NCBI GenBank assembly: GCA_003162415.1
Contig: PMOL01000005.1
Coordinates: 256,064 to 320,063, forward strand
Direction: 5' to 3'
DNA length: 64,000 nucleotides
Origin: Candidatus Dormiibacterota bacterium
GTDB lineage: Bacteria; Chloroflexota; Dormibacteria; Aeolococcales; Aeolococcaceae
Shown here piece by piece: positions 28,073 to 36,887 of this stretch. A program made the position numbers and the translations under genes. Numbering within the stretch: position 1 is the first letter of the stretch; every line of letters begins with the position of its first letter. A model generated the notes under the pieces. It ran no database searches, was not told the DNA's origin, and saw only the letters and a list, made by a program, of their open reading frames with translations.

Positions 28073-29539
28073 ATGACCGAGGTGAGCGCTCCCGCGCCGA
28101 GCACTCCCGCCGCGACCCCGGTGAGCCGGCGGCGGGTCATCTTCGTGGTCACCGCGCTCGCTGCCTTCATGGCATCGCTGGATCTGTCGATCGTCAACGT
28201 GGCGTTTCCCGCGCTCGAACGCTCGTTTCCGAGCGACCCTCGCGCGACGCTCGCGTGGGTGATCACGAGTTACGGCATCGTCTTCGGGTCGCTGCTGGTG
28301 ATCGCGGGCCGCACGGCGGACCGCCTGGGCAGCCGGCGGGTGTTCTTAGCCGGCCTCACCGTCTTCACCGCCGGCTCGGCTCTCTGCGGCCTGGCGCCTT
28401 CGGTGGCGCTGCTCGTGGCTGGCCGGGTGATCCAGGGGTGTGGCGCGGCCGCGCTCCTGCCGGCGTCGCTGAGCCTGCTGCTCGCCGCATTTCCCAGTGA
28501 CCGCCGCTCACAGGTGGTCGCGCTGTGGGGTGGGGTCGGTGCGCTGGCGGTGGCCACCGGGCCGTCGTTCGGCGCGGCGCTGATCACCGTCGGAGGCTGG
28601 CGCTGGGCGTTCTTCGTGAATGTGCCGATCGGGGCGGTCGCGTGGATCGCGGGCCGTCGCGTCCTCGTGCAGTCACGTCCGGCCACGCCCGGAGCGGCGC
28701 CGGACTACCTCGGTGCGATGTTGATCGCGTTGACTCTCTCGGCGCTCGTCCTCGGCATCACCGAAGGGCCGACCTGGGGCTGGTCGACGGCGCCCGTGAT
28801 CGCGTGCTTCGCCGGGGCCGTGGTCGTCGGCACACTTTTTCTCCTCCGGTCTGCACGGCATCCCGAACCGGTCCTCGATCTGACGCTCTTCAGGGCGCGC
28901 TCGTTCAGCGTGGCCAATGCCGCGACCTTTCTCTACGCGATGGGATTCTTCGCGATGCTGCTGGGCAACATCCTGTTCCTCACCAGCGTGTGGCACTACC
29001 CGATTCTCGAGGCGGGTCTCGCAGTGACGCCGGGTCCGCTCGTGGTCGCGCTGGTGTCGGGCCCCGCCGGCCGCATGGCGGCACGGGTGGGATTTCGCAG
29101 GGTGCTGCTTGCCGGTTTCACCGTGTTCCTGGCCGGGCTGGTATGGCTCGCGACTCGCGTCGGACTCCAACACGACTACCTGACGACGTGGTTGCCGGGG
29201 ACGCTGATCATCGGGCTCGGCATCGGGCTCACCTTCCCCGTGCTCAGTGCCGCGGCGGTCTCGAGCCTGCATCCCAACCGGTTCGCCGTCGGCAGCGCGG
29301 TCAACCAGACTGCGCGGCAGATTGGCGGCGCGTTCGGCATCGCCTTGCTCGTGGTCATCCTGGGAACGCCGCACAGCCCAGCAGAAGCACTGGCGCATTT
29401 CCACAACCTGTGGTGGTATGCGGCCGCCGCCACTGCGCTCTCGGGGAGTGCGTGCACGCTGATCAGCCACAGGCCGCGAGTTGTGGTCGAAGCGGCGCCC
29501 GTCGCCGAGGCGGTCACCGAGGCCCGCGCCGCGGTCTAG
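28073..29539 (+). CDS. MFS drug exporter, DHA2 (14-TM) family
   Basis: A 488-residue permease from ATG 28073; the track ORF extends backwards into hxlR. TM1 carries FMASLDLSIVNVAFPALER (motif D1 of DHA2). The loop after TM2 is GRTADRLGSRRVFLAG (motif A), and motif C is seen as GVGALAVATGPSFGAAL with GGWRWAFFVNVPIG after it. About 14 hydrophobic segments are present. It probably exports toxic compounds by proton antiport. Regulation by the divergent HxlR protein is likely. Its TAG stop shares the palindrome CTAG with the stop of the convergent acetate kinase gene. Confidence 0.92.
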   Translation: MTEVSAPAPSTPAATPVSRRRVIFVVTALAAFMASLDLSIVNVAFPALERSFPSDPRATLAWVITSYGIVFGSLLVIAGRTADRLGSRRVFLAGLTVFTAGSALCGLAPSVALLVAGRVIQGCGAAALLPASLSLLLAAFPSDRRSQVVALWGGVGALAVATGPSFGAALITVGGWRWAFFVNVPIGAVAWIAGRRVLVQSRPATPGAAPDYLGAMLIALTLSALVLGITEGPTWGWSTAPVIACFAGAVVVGTLFLLRSARHPEPVLDLTLFRARSFSVANAATFLYAMGFFAMLLGNILFLTSVWHYPILEAGLAVTPGPLVVALVSGPAGRMAARVGFRRVLLAGFTVFLAGLVWLATRVGLQHDYLTTWLPGTLIIGLGIGLTFPVLSAAAVSSLHPNRFAVGSAVNQTARQIGGAFGIALLVVILGTPHSPAEALAHFHNLWWYAAAATALSGSACTLISHRPRVVVEAAPVAEAVTEARAAV

Positions 29540-30609
29540 GCGGCCAGCACCCGTCGCGCCTCACGCGCCATCTCAGCGTCCTCGCGCGCCGTGACCACGA
29601 TCACGGCGGATCCCCGATCCGCGGGCGCGATGACCGCGTCCCCGTCGGCAGGCAGCAGCGACCCCGGAAGTCCGAGAAGGCTGAGCCGAGCGCAGACGCG
29701 CTCGCGAACCAACGCCGAGTGCTCGCCGATCCCCCCGGTGAAGACCAGTGCGTCGAGGCGGTCGAGTGACGTGGCAAGGCCGCCGATCACGCGGCTCAGC
29801 ACGTGGACGTATACATCGAGTGCGAGGACGCAGGACTGGTTGCCGAGCGCCGCCTCGCGCTCGACGTCGCGGATGTCCGACATCTCGCAGAGCCCGAAGA
29901 GCCCGCTGCCGTGCTCGAGCAACCGCGTCATCGCGCCGACGGTGAGCCCGTGGTAATCCTGGAGCCAGAGCAGTGCGCCCGGGTCAATGGTGCCGCTTCG
30001 TGACGCCATCACCGCGCCCTCGAGTGGCGTGAATCCCATGCTCGTGTCGACACTTCGTCCATCGCGCACCGCGCAGGCCGAGACGCCAGAGCCGATATGT
30101 GCAATCACGACGTGGAGCTCATCGACCGGCCGTTGCACCAACTCCGCGCTGCGCCGGCTCGACCATGCATACGACAGGCCGTGGAAACCGTAGCGGCGCA
30201 CTCCCCACGAGCGCCAGTGCGCCGGCACCGCGTAGGTGGTGGCGAACTCGGGGATGTCTGCGTGAAATGCCGTATCGACACAAACGACCTGGGGCCGGTC
30301 GATGCTCGCACGCGCAGCATCGAGCAATGCCAGCGCGGGGGGCACATGCAGCGGTGCGAGCGCGACGGCCGCGTCGAGCTGGCGACGCACCTGGTCGTTG
30401 ACGAGTGCCGCGTGCCGTATTGCCGCACCACCGTGGACGAGCCGGTGGGCGACTGCGTCGACACGTCCCACCCGGGCGGCGAAGTCGCGCAACGCGCTGA
30501 TGGGATCCGCACCGCCGTCAGTCTCCTGCGCGTCCTCGACATTGTCGTTGTCGTCGACCACGCTGAGCTTCAGGCTGCTCGAGCCCGCATTGACCGCGAG
30601 GATTCGCAT
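29536..30609 (-). CDS. ackA: Acetate kinase
   Basis: A 357-residue acetate kinase, shorter than the usual ~400, converting acetyl phosphate plus ADP to acetate plus ATP. Motifs: NAGSSSLKLSV at the N-terminus, HRLVHGG (catalytic Arg), DTAFH, RRYGFHGLSY, DTSMGFTPLEG and GGIGEHSALVRE. Odd: the phosphate-loop His motif reads HIGSG, with Ser replacing the Asn of the standard HLGNG. It is 38 bases downstream of the phosphoketolase gene on the same strand, so its acetyl phosphate most likely comes from that enzyme rather than from phosphotransacetylase, which is not in the window. Confidence 0.93.
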   Translation of the reverse strand: MRILAVNAGSSSLKLSVVDDNDNVEDAQETDGGADPISALRDFAARVGRVDAVAHRLVHGGAAIRHAALVNDQVRRQLDAAVALAPLHVPPALALLDAARASIDRPQVVCVDTAFHADIPEFATTYAVPAHWRSWGVRRYGFHGLSYAWSSRRSAELVQRPVDELHVVIAHIGSGVSACAVRDGRSVDTSMGFTPLEGAVMASRSGTIDPGALLWLQDYHGLTVGAMTRLLEHGSGLFGLCEMSDIRDVEREAALGNQSCVLALDVYVHVLSRVIGGLATSLDRLDALVFTGGIGEHSALVRERVCARLSLLGLPGSLLPADGDAVIAPADRGSAVIVVTAREDAEMAREARRVLAA

Positions 30610-30647
30610 CGATCAGCCCGGTGCGGTGGGCAGCGACCAGGGCTCGC

Positions 30648-33008
30648 TCATCCCGGCCACCGCCACTCGCGGATCTCGGGCATGTCCTCGAAGTGCTCGC
30701 GGACGTAGGCATGATGCCGCCGGAGCTGTGCCTCGCAGAACCGGTGCAGCTCCTCGGCGCCGGCGGGCGTGCGCCGCGCGCGACGGAGGGCCTCCATCAC
30801 CAGGTGGTAGCGGCTCATCTCGTTCAGCACCACCATGTCGAAGGGTGTCGTGGTCGTGCCGTGCTCGTTGTATCCGCGAACATGGAATCGACCGGCGTTC
30901 GGACGTCCGTGCACGACCTGGTGAAACGCTCTCGCATATCCGTGAAACGCCATGACCACGTCGGTCTCATCGGTGAACAGCTCCGTGAAGGCCTCGGGAC
31001 CGAGCGCGTGCGGGTGGAATGGCGCGGGGCTCACCGCCAGCAGGTCGACGACGTTGACCATGCGGAAGCGCAGGTCGGGAACGTGCTCGCGGAGGAGCGC
31101 GGCGGCGGCGAGTGTCTCCAGCGTGGGGATGTCACCGGCGCAGCCGAGCACGACGTCGGGGTCGCCGTCGTCAGCGCTCGACGCCCACGACCACACCGAC
31201 GCACCGCGCGCGCAGTGCTCGATGGCCGCGTCCATCGAGAGGTACTGGAGCTCCGGTTGCTTGTCGATGACAATCAGATTCACATAGCTTCGACTCGTGA
31301 AACAGTGATTCGCCACCGAGAGGAGGCAGTTCGCGTCCGGTGGCAGATAGACGCGGACCACGTCGCCGCTCATGGCCATGACCGTATCGATGAGCCCCGG
31401 TCCCTGGTGGCTGAAACCGTTGTGATCGTTGCGCCAGCAGGTCGAGGTCAGCAGGATGTTCAGCGCGGCGACGGGCTCACGCCACAGGAGTCCACGAGCC
31501 GCCTCGAGCCACTTGGCGTGCTGCACAGTCATCGACGCCGAGACCATCGCGAAAGCCTCGTAGGTCGCGAAGAGGCCGTGCCGCCCGGTGAGCAGGTATC
31601 CCTCGAGCCACCCTTCACAGAGATGCTCCGACAGCACCTCCATCACCCGTCCCGAAGGGCTCACGTGGTCGTCGATGGGAATGGTTGCCTCCTCGAAGCA
31701 TCGGTCCTCGATCTCGAAGACCGCTCCGAGCCGGTTGCTGTTGGTCTCGTCGGGGCAGAAGAGCCGAAAGTTGTCGGCGTTGTCGCGGTAGATGTCGCGG
31801 ATCCACTCACCGAGCCGCCGCGTCGACTCCGCGACTGTGACCCCCGGGTCGACAGCCATCGCGTACTCGGTGAACTCCGGAAGCCGCAGCGGCCTGAGCA
31901 ACTTCCCCCCGTTGGCGTACTCGGTCGCGCCCATGCGCTTGTCGCCGTGGGGCATGAGTGCGGTCACGGCTGCGACGGGTGTGCCCGCGCCGTCGAAGAG
32001 CTCCTCGGGTCGATAGCTGCGCATCCACTCCTCGAGCTGCGCAAGATGGTCCGGGTTGGTCCGCACGTTGTCGAGCGGCACCTGGTGAGCGCGGAAGGTC
32101 CCTTCCACGGGCAGCCCGTCGACGAACTTGGGACCCGTCCACCCCTTGGGTGTGCGCAGCACGATCGCCGGCCATACGGCACGTCCAACGCCGGCTGCGC
32201 CGCGGGCGGCAGCCTGGATCTCTCGGATCCGCTCGTAGCAGCTATCGAGGGTTTGCGCAAACTCCTCGTGCACGCCACGCGGGTCATCGCCGGCGACGAT
32301 ATGGACGTCGTAGCCATGAGCGCTCAGCAATGCGCGAACGTCCTGCTCGCGAGCGCGTCCGAGCACGGTGGGCCCGCTGATCTTGTAGCCGTTGAGCTGA
32401 AGGATCGGTAGCACCGCACCGTCGCGGCGCGGATTGAGAAAGCTCACGCCCTTCCACGACCCCTCCAACGGGCCGGTCTCCGCCTCTCCGTCGCCGACGA
32501 CGCACGCCGCGATCAAGTCGGGGTTGTCAAAAACTGCGCCGAATGCGTGTACCAGCGCATAACCGAGCTCGCCGCCTTCGTGGATGGAGCCCGGGGTGGG
32601 GACGCTCACGTGGCTGGGGATGCCACCCGGGGTCGAGAACTGCCGGACCAGTCGAAGCAGACCGGGCTCGTCGAGCGAGACCGCCGGATAGATCTCGGAA
32701 TATGTCCCTTCCAGGTACACGTTGGCGACGATCGCGGGGCCGCCATGGCCGGGACCGGCGACGTACAACACGTCGCAGTCGCGCTGCTGGATCAGACGAT
32801 TGAGCTGGACGTAGATGAGGCTGAGCGCCGGCGACGTCCCCCAGTGCCCCAGCAGTCGCGGCTTGATGTGTTCCGCCCGCAACGGCTCCCGAAGCAGCGG
32901 ATTCTGCTGGAGATAGATCTGCGCGACCGTCAGGTAGTTCGCCGCCCGCCAGGAGGTGACGAGCGCGTCCAGGTCGACGGTCTCGATCGACGGTGTCAGG
33001 GTGCTCAT
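30648..33008 (-). CDS. xfp: Xylulose-5-phosphate/fructose-6-phosphate phosphoketolase
   Basis: A thiamine-diphosphate enzyme of 786 residues that splits xylulose 5-phosphate (often also fructose 6-phosphate) to acetyl phosphate plus an aldose phosphate. Motifs: LLGHWGTSPALSLIYVQLN, YVAGPGHGGPAIVANVYLEGTY, GSIHEGGELGYAL, the diphosphate loop VVGDGEAETGPLEGSWKG, and in the second half NDHNGFSHQGPG and GYARAFHQVVHGRPN. Starts GTG 33011 or ATG 33008; TACGAT seven bases before the ATG favours ATG and a leaderless message. With ackA it forms an ATP-yielding bypass of lower glycolysis. Confidence 0.96.
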   Translation of the reverse strand: MSTLTPSIETVDLDALVTSWRAANYLTVAQIYLQQNPLLREPLRAEHIKPRLLGHWGTSPALSLIYVQLNRLIQQRDCDVLYVAGPGHGGPAIVANVYLEGTYSEIYPAVSLDEPGLLRLVRQFSTPGGIPSHVSVPTPGSIHEGGELGYALVHAFGAVFDNPDLIAACVVGDGEAETGPLEGSWKGVSFLNPRRDGAVLPILQLNGYKISGPTVLGRAREQDVRALLSAHGYDVHIVAGDDPRGVHEEFAQTLDSCYERIREIQAAARGAAGVGRAVWPAIVLRTPKGWTGPKFVDGLPVEGTFRAHQVPLDNVRTNPDHLAQLEEWMRSYRPEELFDGAGTPVAAVTALMPHGDKRMGATEYANGGKLLRPLRLPEFTEYAMAVDPGVTVAESTRRLGEWIRDIYRDNADNFRLFCPDETNSNRLGAVFEIEDRCFEEATIPIDDHVSPSGRVMEVLSEHLCEGWLEGYLLTGRHGLFATYEAFAMVSASMTVQHAKWLEAARGLLWREPVAALNILLTSTCWRNDHNGFSHQGPGLIDTVMAMSGDVVRVYLPPDANCLLSVANHCFTSRSYVNLIVIDKQPELQYLSMDAAIEHCARGASVWSWASSADDGDPDVVLGCAGDIPTLETLAAAALLREHVPDLRFRMVNVVDLLAVSPAPFHPHALGPEAFTELFTDETDVVMAFHGYARAFHQVVHGRPNAGRFHVRGYNEHGTTTTPFDMVVLNEMSRYHLVMEALRRARRTPAGAEELHRFCEAQLRRHHAYVREHFEDMPEIREWRWPG

Positions 33009-33015
33009 CACCTAG

Positions 33016-33021
33016 ATCGTA
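33016..33021 (-). promoter_or_regulatory. Candidate -10 hexamer (TACGAT) of xfp
   Basis: Minus-strand TACGAT, seven bases before ATG 33008. No ribosome-binding site is seen between them. Confidence 0.4.
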
Positions 33022-33059
33022 GCCGCGGCCGCCGTCTGACCCGGTTGAGAGCTCGTCGG

Positions 33060-33620
33060 TCAGTCGGTGTCGCGAAACGTCAGGGAGTACCCGCGACCCG
33101 GCTTGTTGACGAGATCGCAGGGGATGGCAAGGCGGACCAGGATCTTCCTGAGGCGCAGCACGTAGTTCCGGACCTCCTCCGGGAAGAGCGCCGAGTCGGA
33201 CCACGCCAGGCTGGTGATCTGCGACGCCGTGTAGTACCGATGGGGGTGATCCAGCAGGAACTGGAGGAGCTCGAACTCTCGAGTGGTCAGGACGGCCTCG
33301 TGGCCCTTGTGGCGGATGACGCGTCCGTCGGGATCCAGCCACAGGCCCTGCAGCTGCCACACGCGCTGATACCAGAGGTCGAGGCGGGCGTAGTAGCCGT
33401 CCATCTGCGCTTCGATGAAGCCGATGTCCTCGTCGGCTGCCGCCTGCGCCACGGGATGCAACTTGGGCAGTTCGCGTTTCACTCGATCGAGCAAGCCCAG
33501 CTTGAAACGGATCAGGTCGTCGTAGATGCTCATCCAGTGGCGCGCGTCTTCCCAGTGTTCGGTCTGGATGTCCTCACCCTCGAGCGGGCGGGCCTGCGGT
33601 GCGGCGCGGCCGGTATCCAC
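33060..33620 (-). CDS. Helical-domain plus OmpR-type winged-helix regulator
   Basis: A 186-residue protein from GTG 33620. Residues about 20-85 are an all-helical domain (HWEDARHWMSIYDDLIRFKLGLLDRV, then YYARLDLWYQRVWQL). Residues about 93-186 are an OmpR/PhoB-type winged helix without a receiver domain (AVLTTREFELLQFLLDHPHRYYTASQI, EEVRNYVLRLRKIL, VNKPGRGYSL). The helical part aligns with almost the whole of the divergent gene at 33682, so the pair shares a domain. TATAGT seven bases before the GTG suggests a leaderless start. It lies 50 bases from xfp, which it might regulate (inference). Confidence 0.8.
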   Translation of the reverse strand: MDTGRAAPQARPLEGEDIQTEHWEDARHWMSIYDDLIRFKLGLLDRVKRELPKLHPVAQAAADEDIGFIEAQMDGYYARLDLWYQRVWQLQGLWLDPDGRVIRHKGHEAVLTTREFELLQFLLDHPHRYYTASQITSLAWSDSALFPEEVRNYVLRLRKILVRLAIPCDLVNKPGRGYSLTFRDTD

Positions 33621-33627
33621 GGCCGTG

Positions 33628-33633
33628 ACTATA
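33628..33633 (-). promoter_or_regulatory. Candidate -10 hexamer (TATAGT) of the winged-helix gene
   Basis: Minus-strand TATAGT, seven bases before GTG 33620, close to the -10 consensus TATAAT. Confidence 0.45.
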
Positions 33634-33681
33634 CGAAAGCTGTTGCTGATCTTCTTACGCGTCGTGGTGTATCAGAACATC

Positions 33682-34038
33682 ATGAACCAGAACGCGGCGC
33701 GTGAGCGCCCCGACATCATCGCTGCCATCAGAGGCGGGGACGACTCCCTGGGCATGGAAGGGGAGGCCGATCTCGCCACCGCAACGCTGGAACAGGCGTT
33801 GTTCTGGAAAAACATCTACACAGAGATACTCGCCATGGAGGAATCGGTTCTCGAGCGCATCCAGCAGCTGATGGCCGATCAGTCGCCCCAGGCGCGACAG
33901 GAGGTTGCTCTCACCAACGTGCCGGTCGTGGTCGCCCAGGCAGAACGGTTTCGATCGCGCCTGGGCTTCTGGGAGTCCGCGTGCCGGCGCATTGGTGCAA
34001 GGGGCGTTGGTTCGGGGATTGCGCCGGTACTGCCCTGA
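33682..34038 (+). CDS. Stand-alone copy of the helical domain of the divergent regulator
   Basis: A 118-residue protein from ATG 33682; the track ORF begins earlier, inside the divergent gene. The body LEQALFWKNIYTEILAMEESVLERIQQL ... AQAERFRSRLGFWESACRRI aligns with the helical domain of the 33060-33620 regulator. Shared positions are E-x-A-x2-W-x2-IY, L-x-R-[VI], P-x-A, AQ and RL-x2-W, about one residue in five. It lacks the DNA-binding part and has no membrane segment. The two genes are divergent, with only 61 bases between starts. It may bind the regulator and act as partner or antagonist. No known family recognised. Confidence 0.7.
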   Translation: MNQNAARERPDIIAAIRGGDDSLGMEGEADLATATLEQALFWKNIYTEILAMEESVLERIQQLMADQSPQARQEVALTNVPVVVAQAERFRSRLGFWESACRRIGARGVGSGIAPVLP

Positions 34039-34161
34039 GCGCGGTATCGCGGAACGCCTTCTGTTACTGGAATTGTTGCGCTCTCGGGCGGAGACTGGGC
34101 TCACGTGGGACCGCAGGCTGAACGGATTTCAGTGTCGAGCGTCCACAAAGGAGCTGGGCAC

Positions 34162-34602
34162 ATGACCGATATGCGAACTCAGGATCAGTCCGTCACGAAC
34201 TACGGACCGAACCGGACGGGCGTCAATACCACCACCGAAACGGTCGCCGATCCGTCCACGGGCACGAGCATGCGCTGGAGCTCGACCAGCGTGTGGTCGG
34301 GGAGATCTCCGGGCGTCGAGTTCGTCTGGCTCATCGCAGGAATCGTGGTCGCCTTTCTCGCGCTCGACTTCATCTTCCATGCAGCCGGAGCGAACGACGT
34401 CGGATTCGCCGCGTTCGTCTTCTCCGTCGGCAAGGCCCTGGCCTCGCCGTTCGCCGGCATCTTCAAGACGGCGACCGCCGCGCGCGGGAACCTGATCGTA
34501 TGGGCCGACGTCCTGGCGATGGTGATCTACGTGCTTGCGGCAGCCGTGATCGTGAAGGTTGTCACTCTGATCTCGGCGCGCAGCGCGACGACAGCGAACT
34601 AG
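34162..34602 (+). CDS. Small membrane protein, YggT-like (tentative)
   Basis: A 146-residue protein with aaaggagc nine bases before ATG 34162; the track start at 34105 is upstream of that site. A polar Thr/Asn-rich N-terminus of about 50 residues precedes two membrane helices, EFVWLIAGIVVAFLALDFIF and WADVLAMVIYVLAAAVIVKVVTL. Between them lies KALASPFAGIFKTATAARGN. The SPFAGIF element followed by a long helix recalls YggT-type proteins, but the match is weak. It is followed 30 bases later by another small membrane gene. Confidence 0.65.
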   Translation: MTDMRTQDQSVTNYGPNRTGVNTTTETVADPSTGTSMRWSSTSVWSGRSPGVEFVWLIAGIVVAFLALDFIFHAAGANDVGFAAFVFSVGKALASPFAGIFKTATAARGNLIVWADVLAMVIYVLAAAVIVKVVTLISARSATTAN

Positions 34603-34632
34603 ACGGCGAAAGCAGCGGAGGGCGGACAGCTA

Positions 34633-34941
34633 ATGCTTGCACTGGTCTCGGTGACATTCGACCTCGGTTCGATCCTCGTGTGGGCACTCATCGGGTTGAT
34701 CGCGGGCTTCCTGGCCAGCAAGGTGATGACCGGGCACGGCAAGGGCATCGTTGCCGACCTCGTGATCGGTGTCATCGGAGCTATTGGCGGCGGTTTCCTG
34801 GCCCGCTCAATCGGCGTGACCACCGCGGCCACGAGCCACTCGATCATCGTCGAGATCGTCATCGCGTTTGCGGGAGCCGTGATCCTGCTCGCCATCCTGC
34901 GACTCGCCGGCTTTGGGAAGCGCCGAAGCCTCTTCAGGTAA
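34633..34941 (+). CDS. GlsB/YeaQ/YmgE-family (transglycosylase-associated) membrane protein
   Basis: A 102-residue protein with three membrane helices. ILVWALIGLIAGFLASKVMTGHGKGIVADLVIGVIGAIGGGFLARSIG is a clear GlsB/YeaQ pattern, with the family's Gly-rich helices and the polar KGIVADL loop. A third helix IIVEIVIAFAGAVILLAILRLAG follows, then a basic tail. These proteins are commonly stress-induced. The neighbouring 34162 gene and the pair at 25.7-26.1 kb are of the same kind. Confidence 0.88.
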   Translation: MLALVSVTFDLGSILVWALIGLIAGFLASKVMTGHGKGIVADLVIGVIGAIGGGFLARSIGVTTAATSHSIIVEIVIAFAGAVILLAILRLAGFGKRRSLFR

Positions 34942-35052
34942 GGTCGGGTCGCTCCTGAGCGGCCCCGGAGCACGACACCGGCGCTGCTGACCGCGCGCTC
35001 GCGGCACCCGCTGTCGTGGAGGCCGGTGTGTCACATAGTGTCTGCACCAGCG

Positions 35053-36150
35053 ATGCGCGACCAACGCGACAACGAGCGCGGCGAGAAGGGCGGACGGCGT
35101 CTGAACTCGCGAGCCGTGATCGGCCTCCTCTCGATCATCGCCGTCGCCGGGGCGGTCGGCATCGTCGTGTCCTTCGGGCAACGCCCGTCGGCGCCGGCGA
35201 CGCACCCGTCACCCGCGCCGGTCGTGCGTCAGCCGATCACACCGAGCCCGGTCCCCATCGAGCCGCAGTCGGGTCTCGGCTTCAGCGTCGCCGACGACCT
35301 TGCGACCCACACCATCGTGCTCTTCGGCGGCGTCGGCAACTACCCGAACACCTGGCTCTGGGATGGCTCGAGATGGACGCTGGCGCAACCGCAGGCGAGT
35401 CCCGCGGGACGCTTCGGTGCCGCTGAAGCCTACGACCCGCAGACCAAGGCGGTGATGCTGTTCGGCGGCCGCCTCGAACCCGGCACGCCAGTCCACGACA
35501 CCTGGGCGTGGAACGGGACCACCTGGGGGGCGCTCGACAGCGGGGCGGGCGGTCCGCCGCCCGGCGAGGGATCGGACATGGCCTGGGACCCCGCGACGAA
35601 GCAGATCGTCCTGCTGACCCGATCGGGGGTGATCTCGAGTCCCGCAGCGACGTGGATCTGGGCCGGAAACCATTGGATCAAGCCCGCGGACGGGTCGCTC
35701 CCGGCCGGCGCCGCTTACAGCCCGATGGGGTTCGACCCGCTGACCAGTTCGCTGCTGGCGGTCGGGTGCTGCGTGGGACCACCGCCCGCCACCGGTGCGG
35801 TCAACACAACCTGGCGGTGGAACGGCGCCACCTGGACACTGCTGCCGACCTCGAGCCACGCACCCAGCAACGGGTCCACCATGGCGCTGGATCCGGCGAT
35901 CGGACGGCTCGTCCTCTGCGCGTGCGACGCGGCGGCCAAGGCCGATCTGACCGCATGGAGTGGCAGTGAATGGGATGCGCTTGCGGGCAGCCGGTTGCCG
36001 GTAGGGGGAGGCGTCGAGATCACCGACTACGACCGCAGCCGGTTGCTCCTCTTTGGAAGCGGGACGTCGCAGCCACTGACCGGGCAGGCGCCGGTCGAGC
36101 TCTGGCAATTGACCGGGTCGAGTTGGAGCCGGGTTGGCCCGGCGGCGTAG
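35053..36150 (+). CDS. Membrane-anchored kelch-repeat (galactose-oxidase-like) protein
   Basis: A 365-residue protein from ATG 35053 (the track uses GTG 35026). An N-terminal signal anchor VIGLLSIIAVAGAVGIVVSF is followed by a Pro-rich linker and an extracellular beta-propeller. Kelch-type repeats are seen as LFGGVGNYPNTWLWDGSRWTL, LFGGRLEPGTPVHDTWAWNGTTW, TWIWAGNHW, TTWRWNGATWTLLP and LWQLTGSSWSRV, about five or six blades. No catalytic copper ligands were recognised, so a binding role is more likely. The end is close to the dienelactone hydrolase start. Confidence 0.75.
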   Translation: MRDQRDNERGEKGGRRLNSRAVIGLLSIIAVAGAVGIVVSFGQRPSAPATHPSPAPVVRQPITPSPVPIEPQSGLGFSVADDLATHTIVLFGGVGNYPNTWLWDGSRWTLAQPQASPAGRFGAAEAYDPQTKAVMLFGGRLEPGTPVHDTWAWNGTTWGALDSGAGGPPPGEGSDMAWDPATKQIVLLTRSGVISSPAATWIWAGNHWIKPADGSLPAGAAYSPMGFDPLTSSLLAVGCCVGPPPATGAVNTTWRWNGATWTLLPTSSHAPSNGSTMALDPAIGRLVLCACDAAAKADLTAWSGSEWDALAGSRLPVGGGVEITDYDRSRLLLFGSGTSQPLTGQAPVELWQLTGSSWSRVGPAA

Positions 36151-36152
36151 CT

Positions 36153-36887
36153 TTGGCGATTGCGTACGCTGGATGCATCATCGCCGCGACACCAGCCAAC
36201 ACTCGAGACGTCACCTTCCCATCGCGGGGCTCGACGTTTCACGGCTACCTGGCAATGCCGGAGGGTGCCGGACCCCACCCGGGCGTGGTCGTCATCCATG
36301 AAGCCTTTGGCCTCAACGCCCACATTCGCGATATCACGCGCCGTTTTGCGGGCGAAGGGTATGCCGCGCTCGCCGTCGACCTTTTCACCGACCACAGCCG
36401 CCCCGTCTGCATGGCCGGTCTGATGGGGTTGATGCTCACCGGTCGGGAGCCGTCGTCGATTGCCGACCTCTCCGCGACGATGGATCATCTCGTCGCGGAG
36501 CCCGGCGTCGACCCGGATCGGGTCGGTGCCATCGGGTTCTGCATGGGAGGTGGCTACGCGATCGCGTGGGGTCGACGCGACAAGCGACTCCGCGCCATCG
36601 CTCCCTTCTACGGCACCAATCCGCGGCCGCTCGAGGCGGTGCGCCGCATTTGTCCGGTCGTCGGCAGCTACCCGGGCAAGGACTTCACCGCGCGCTCCGG
36701 TCGAAAGCTTGACCGCCGGCTTGCGCAGCTGGGTGTGGCCCGCGACATCAAGGTGTACGCCGGGACACGCCACTCGTTCTTCAACGACACCGGCAGGTCA
36801 TACGACGCCGGAGCAGCCGCGGACGCCTGGAGGCGCACCCTCGAGTTCTTTGCGGAGCACGTGCAGTCGCCGCGCCCAACCCGTTGA
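36153..36887 (+). CDS. Dienelactone hydrolase family protein
   Basis: An alpha/beta hydrolase of about 240 residues. DLH features are PGVVVIHEAFGLNAHIRDITRRFAGEGYAALAVDLF, the nucleophile Cys in GFCMGGGYA, the Asp in YPGKD, and the His in AGTRHSFFND, the Cys-Asp-His triad of the family. The start is unclear because there is no ATG or GTG. TTG 36153 is the conventional choice, but TACGCT (36165-36170) lies six bases before ATC 36177. A leaderless ATC start would give the usual short N-terminus (IIAATPANTRDVTF). The 3' end overlaps the next gene by four bases. Confidence 0.85.
   Translation: MAIAYAGCIIAATPANTRDVTFPSRGSTFHGYLAMPEGAGPHPGVVVIHEAFGLNAHIRDITRRFAGEGYAALAVDLFTDHSRPVCMAGLMGLMLTGREPSSIADLSATMDHLVAEPGVDPDRVGAIGFCMGGGYAIAWGRRDKRLRAIAPFYGTNPRPLEAVRRICPVVGSYPGKDFTARSGRKLDRRLAQLGVARDIKVYAGTRHSFFNDTGRSYDAGAAADAWRRTLEFFAEHVQSPRPTR
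36165..36170 (+). promoter_or_regulatory. Candidate -10 hexamer (TACGCT) inside the annotated start of the dienelactone hydrolase
   Basis: TACGCT is followed by six bases and then ATC 36177, in frame. If used, translation would start at this ATC or the next. It competes with the TTG 36153 start. Confidence 0.3.

Noticed and set aside
30621-32411. Plus-strand ORF of 596 residues
   Set aside because: Antisense shadow of phosphoketolase with biased composition and no domain.
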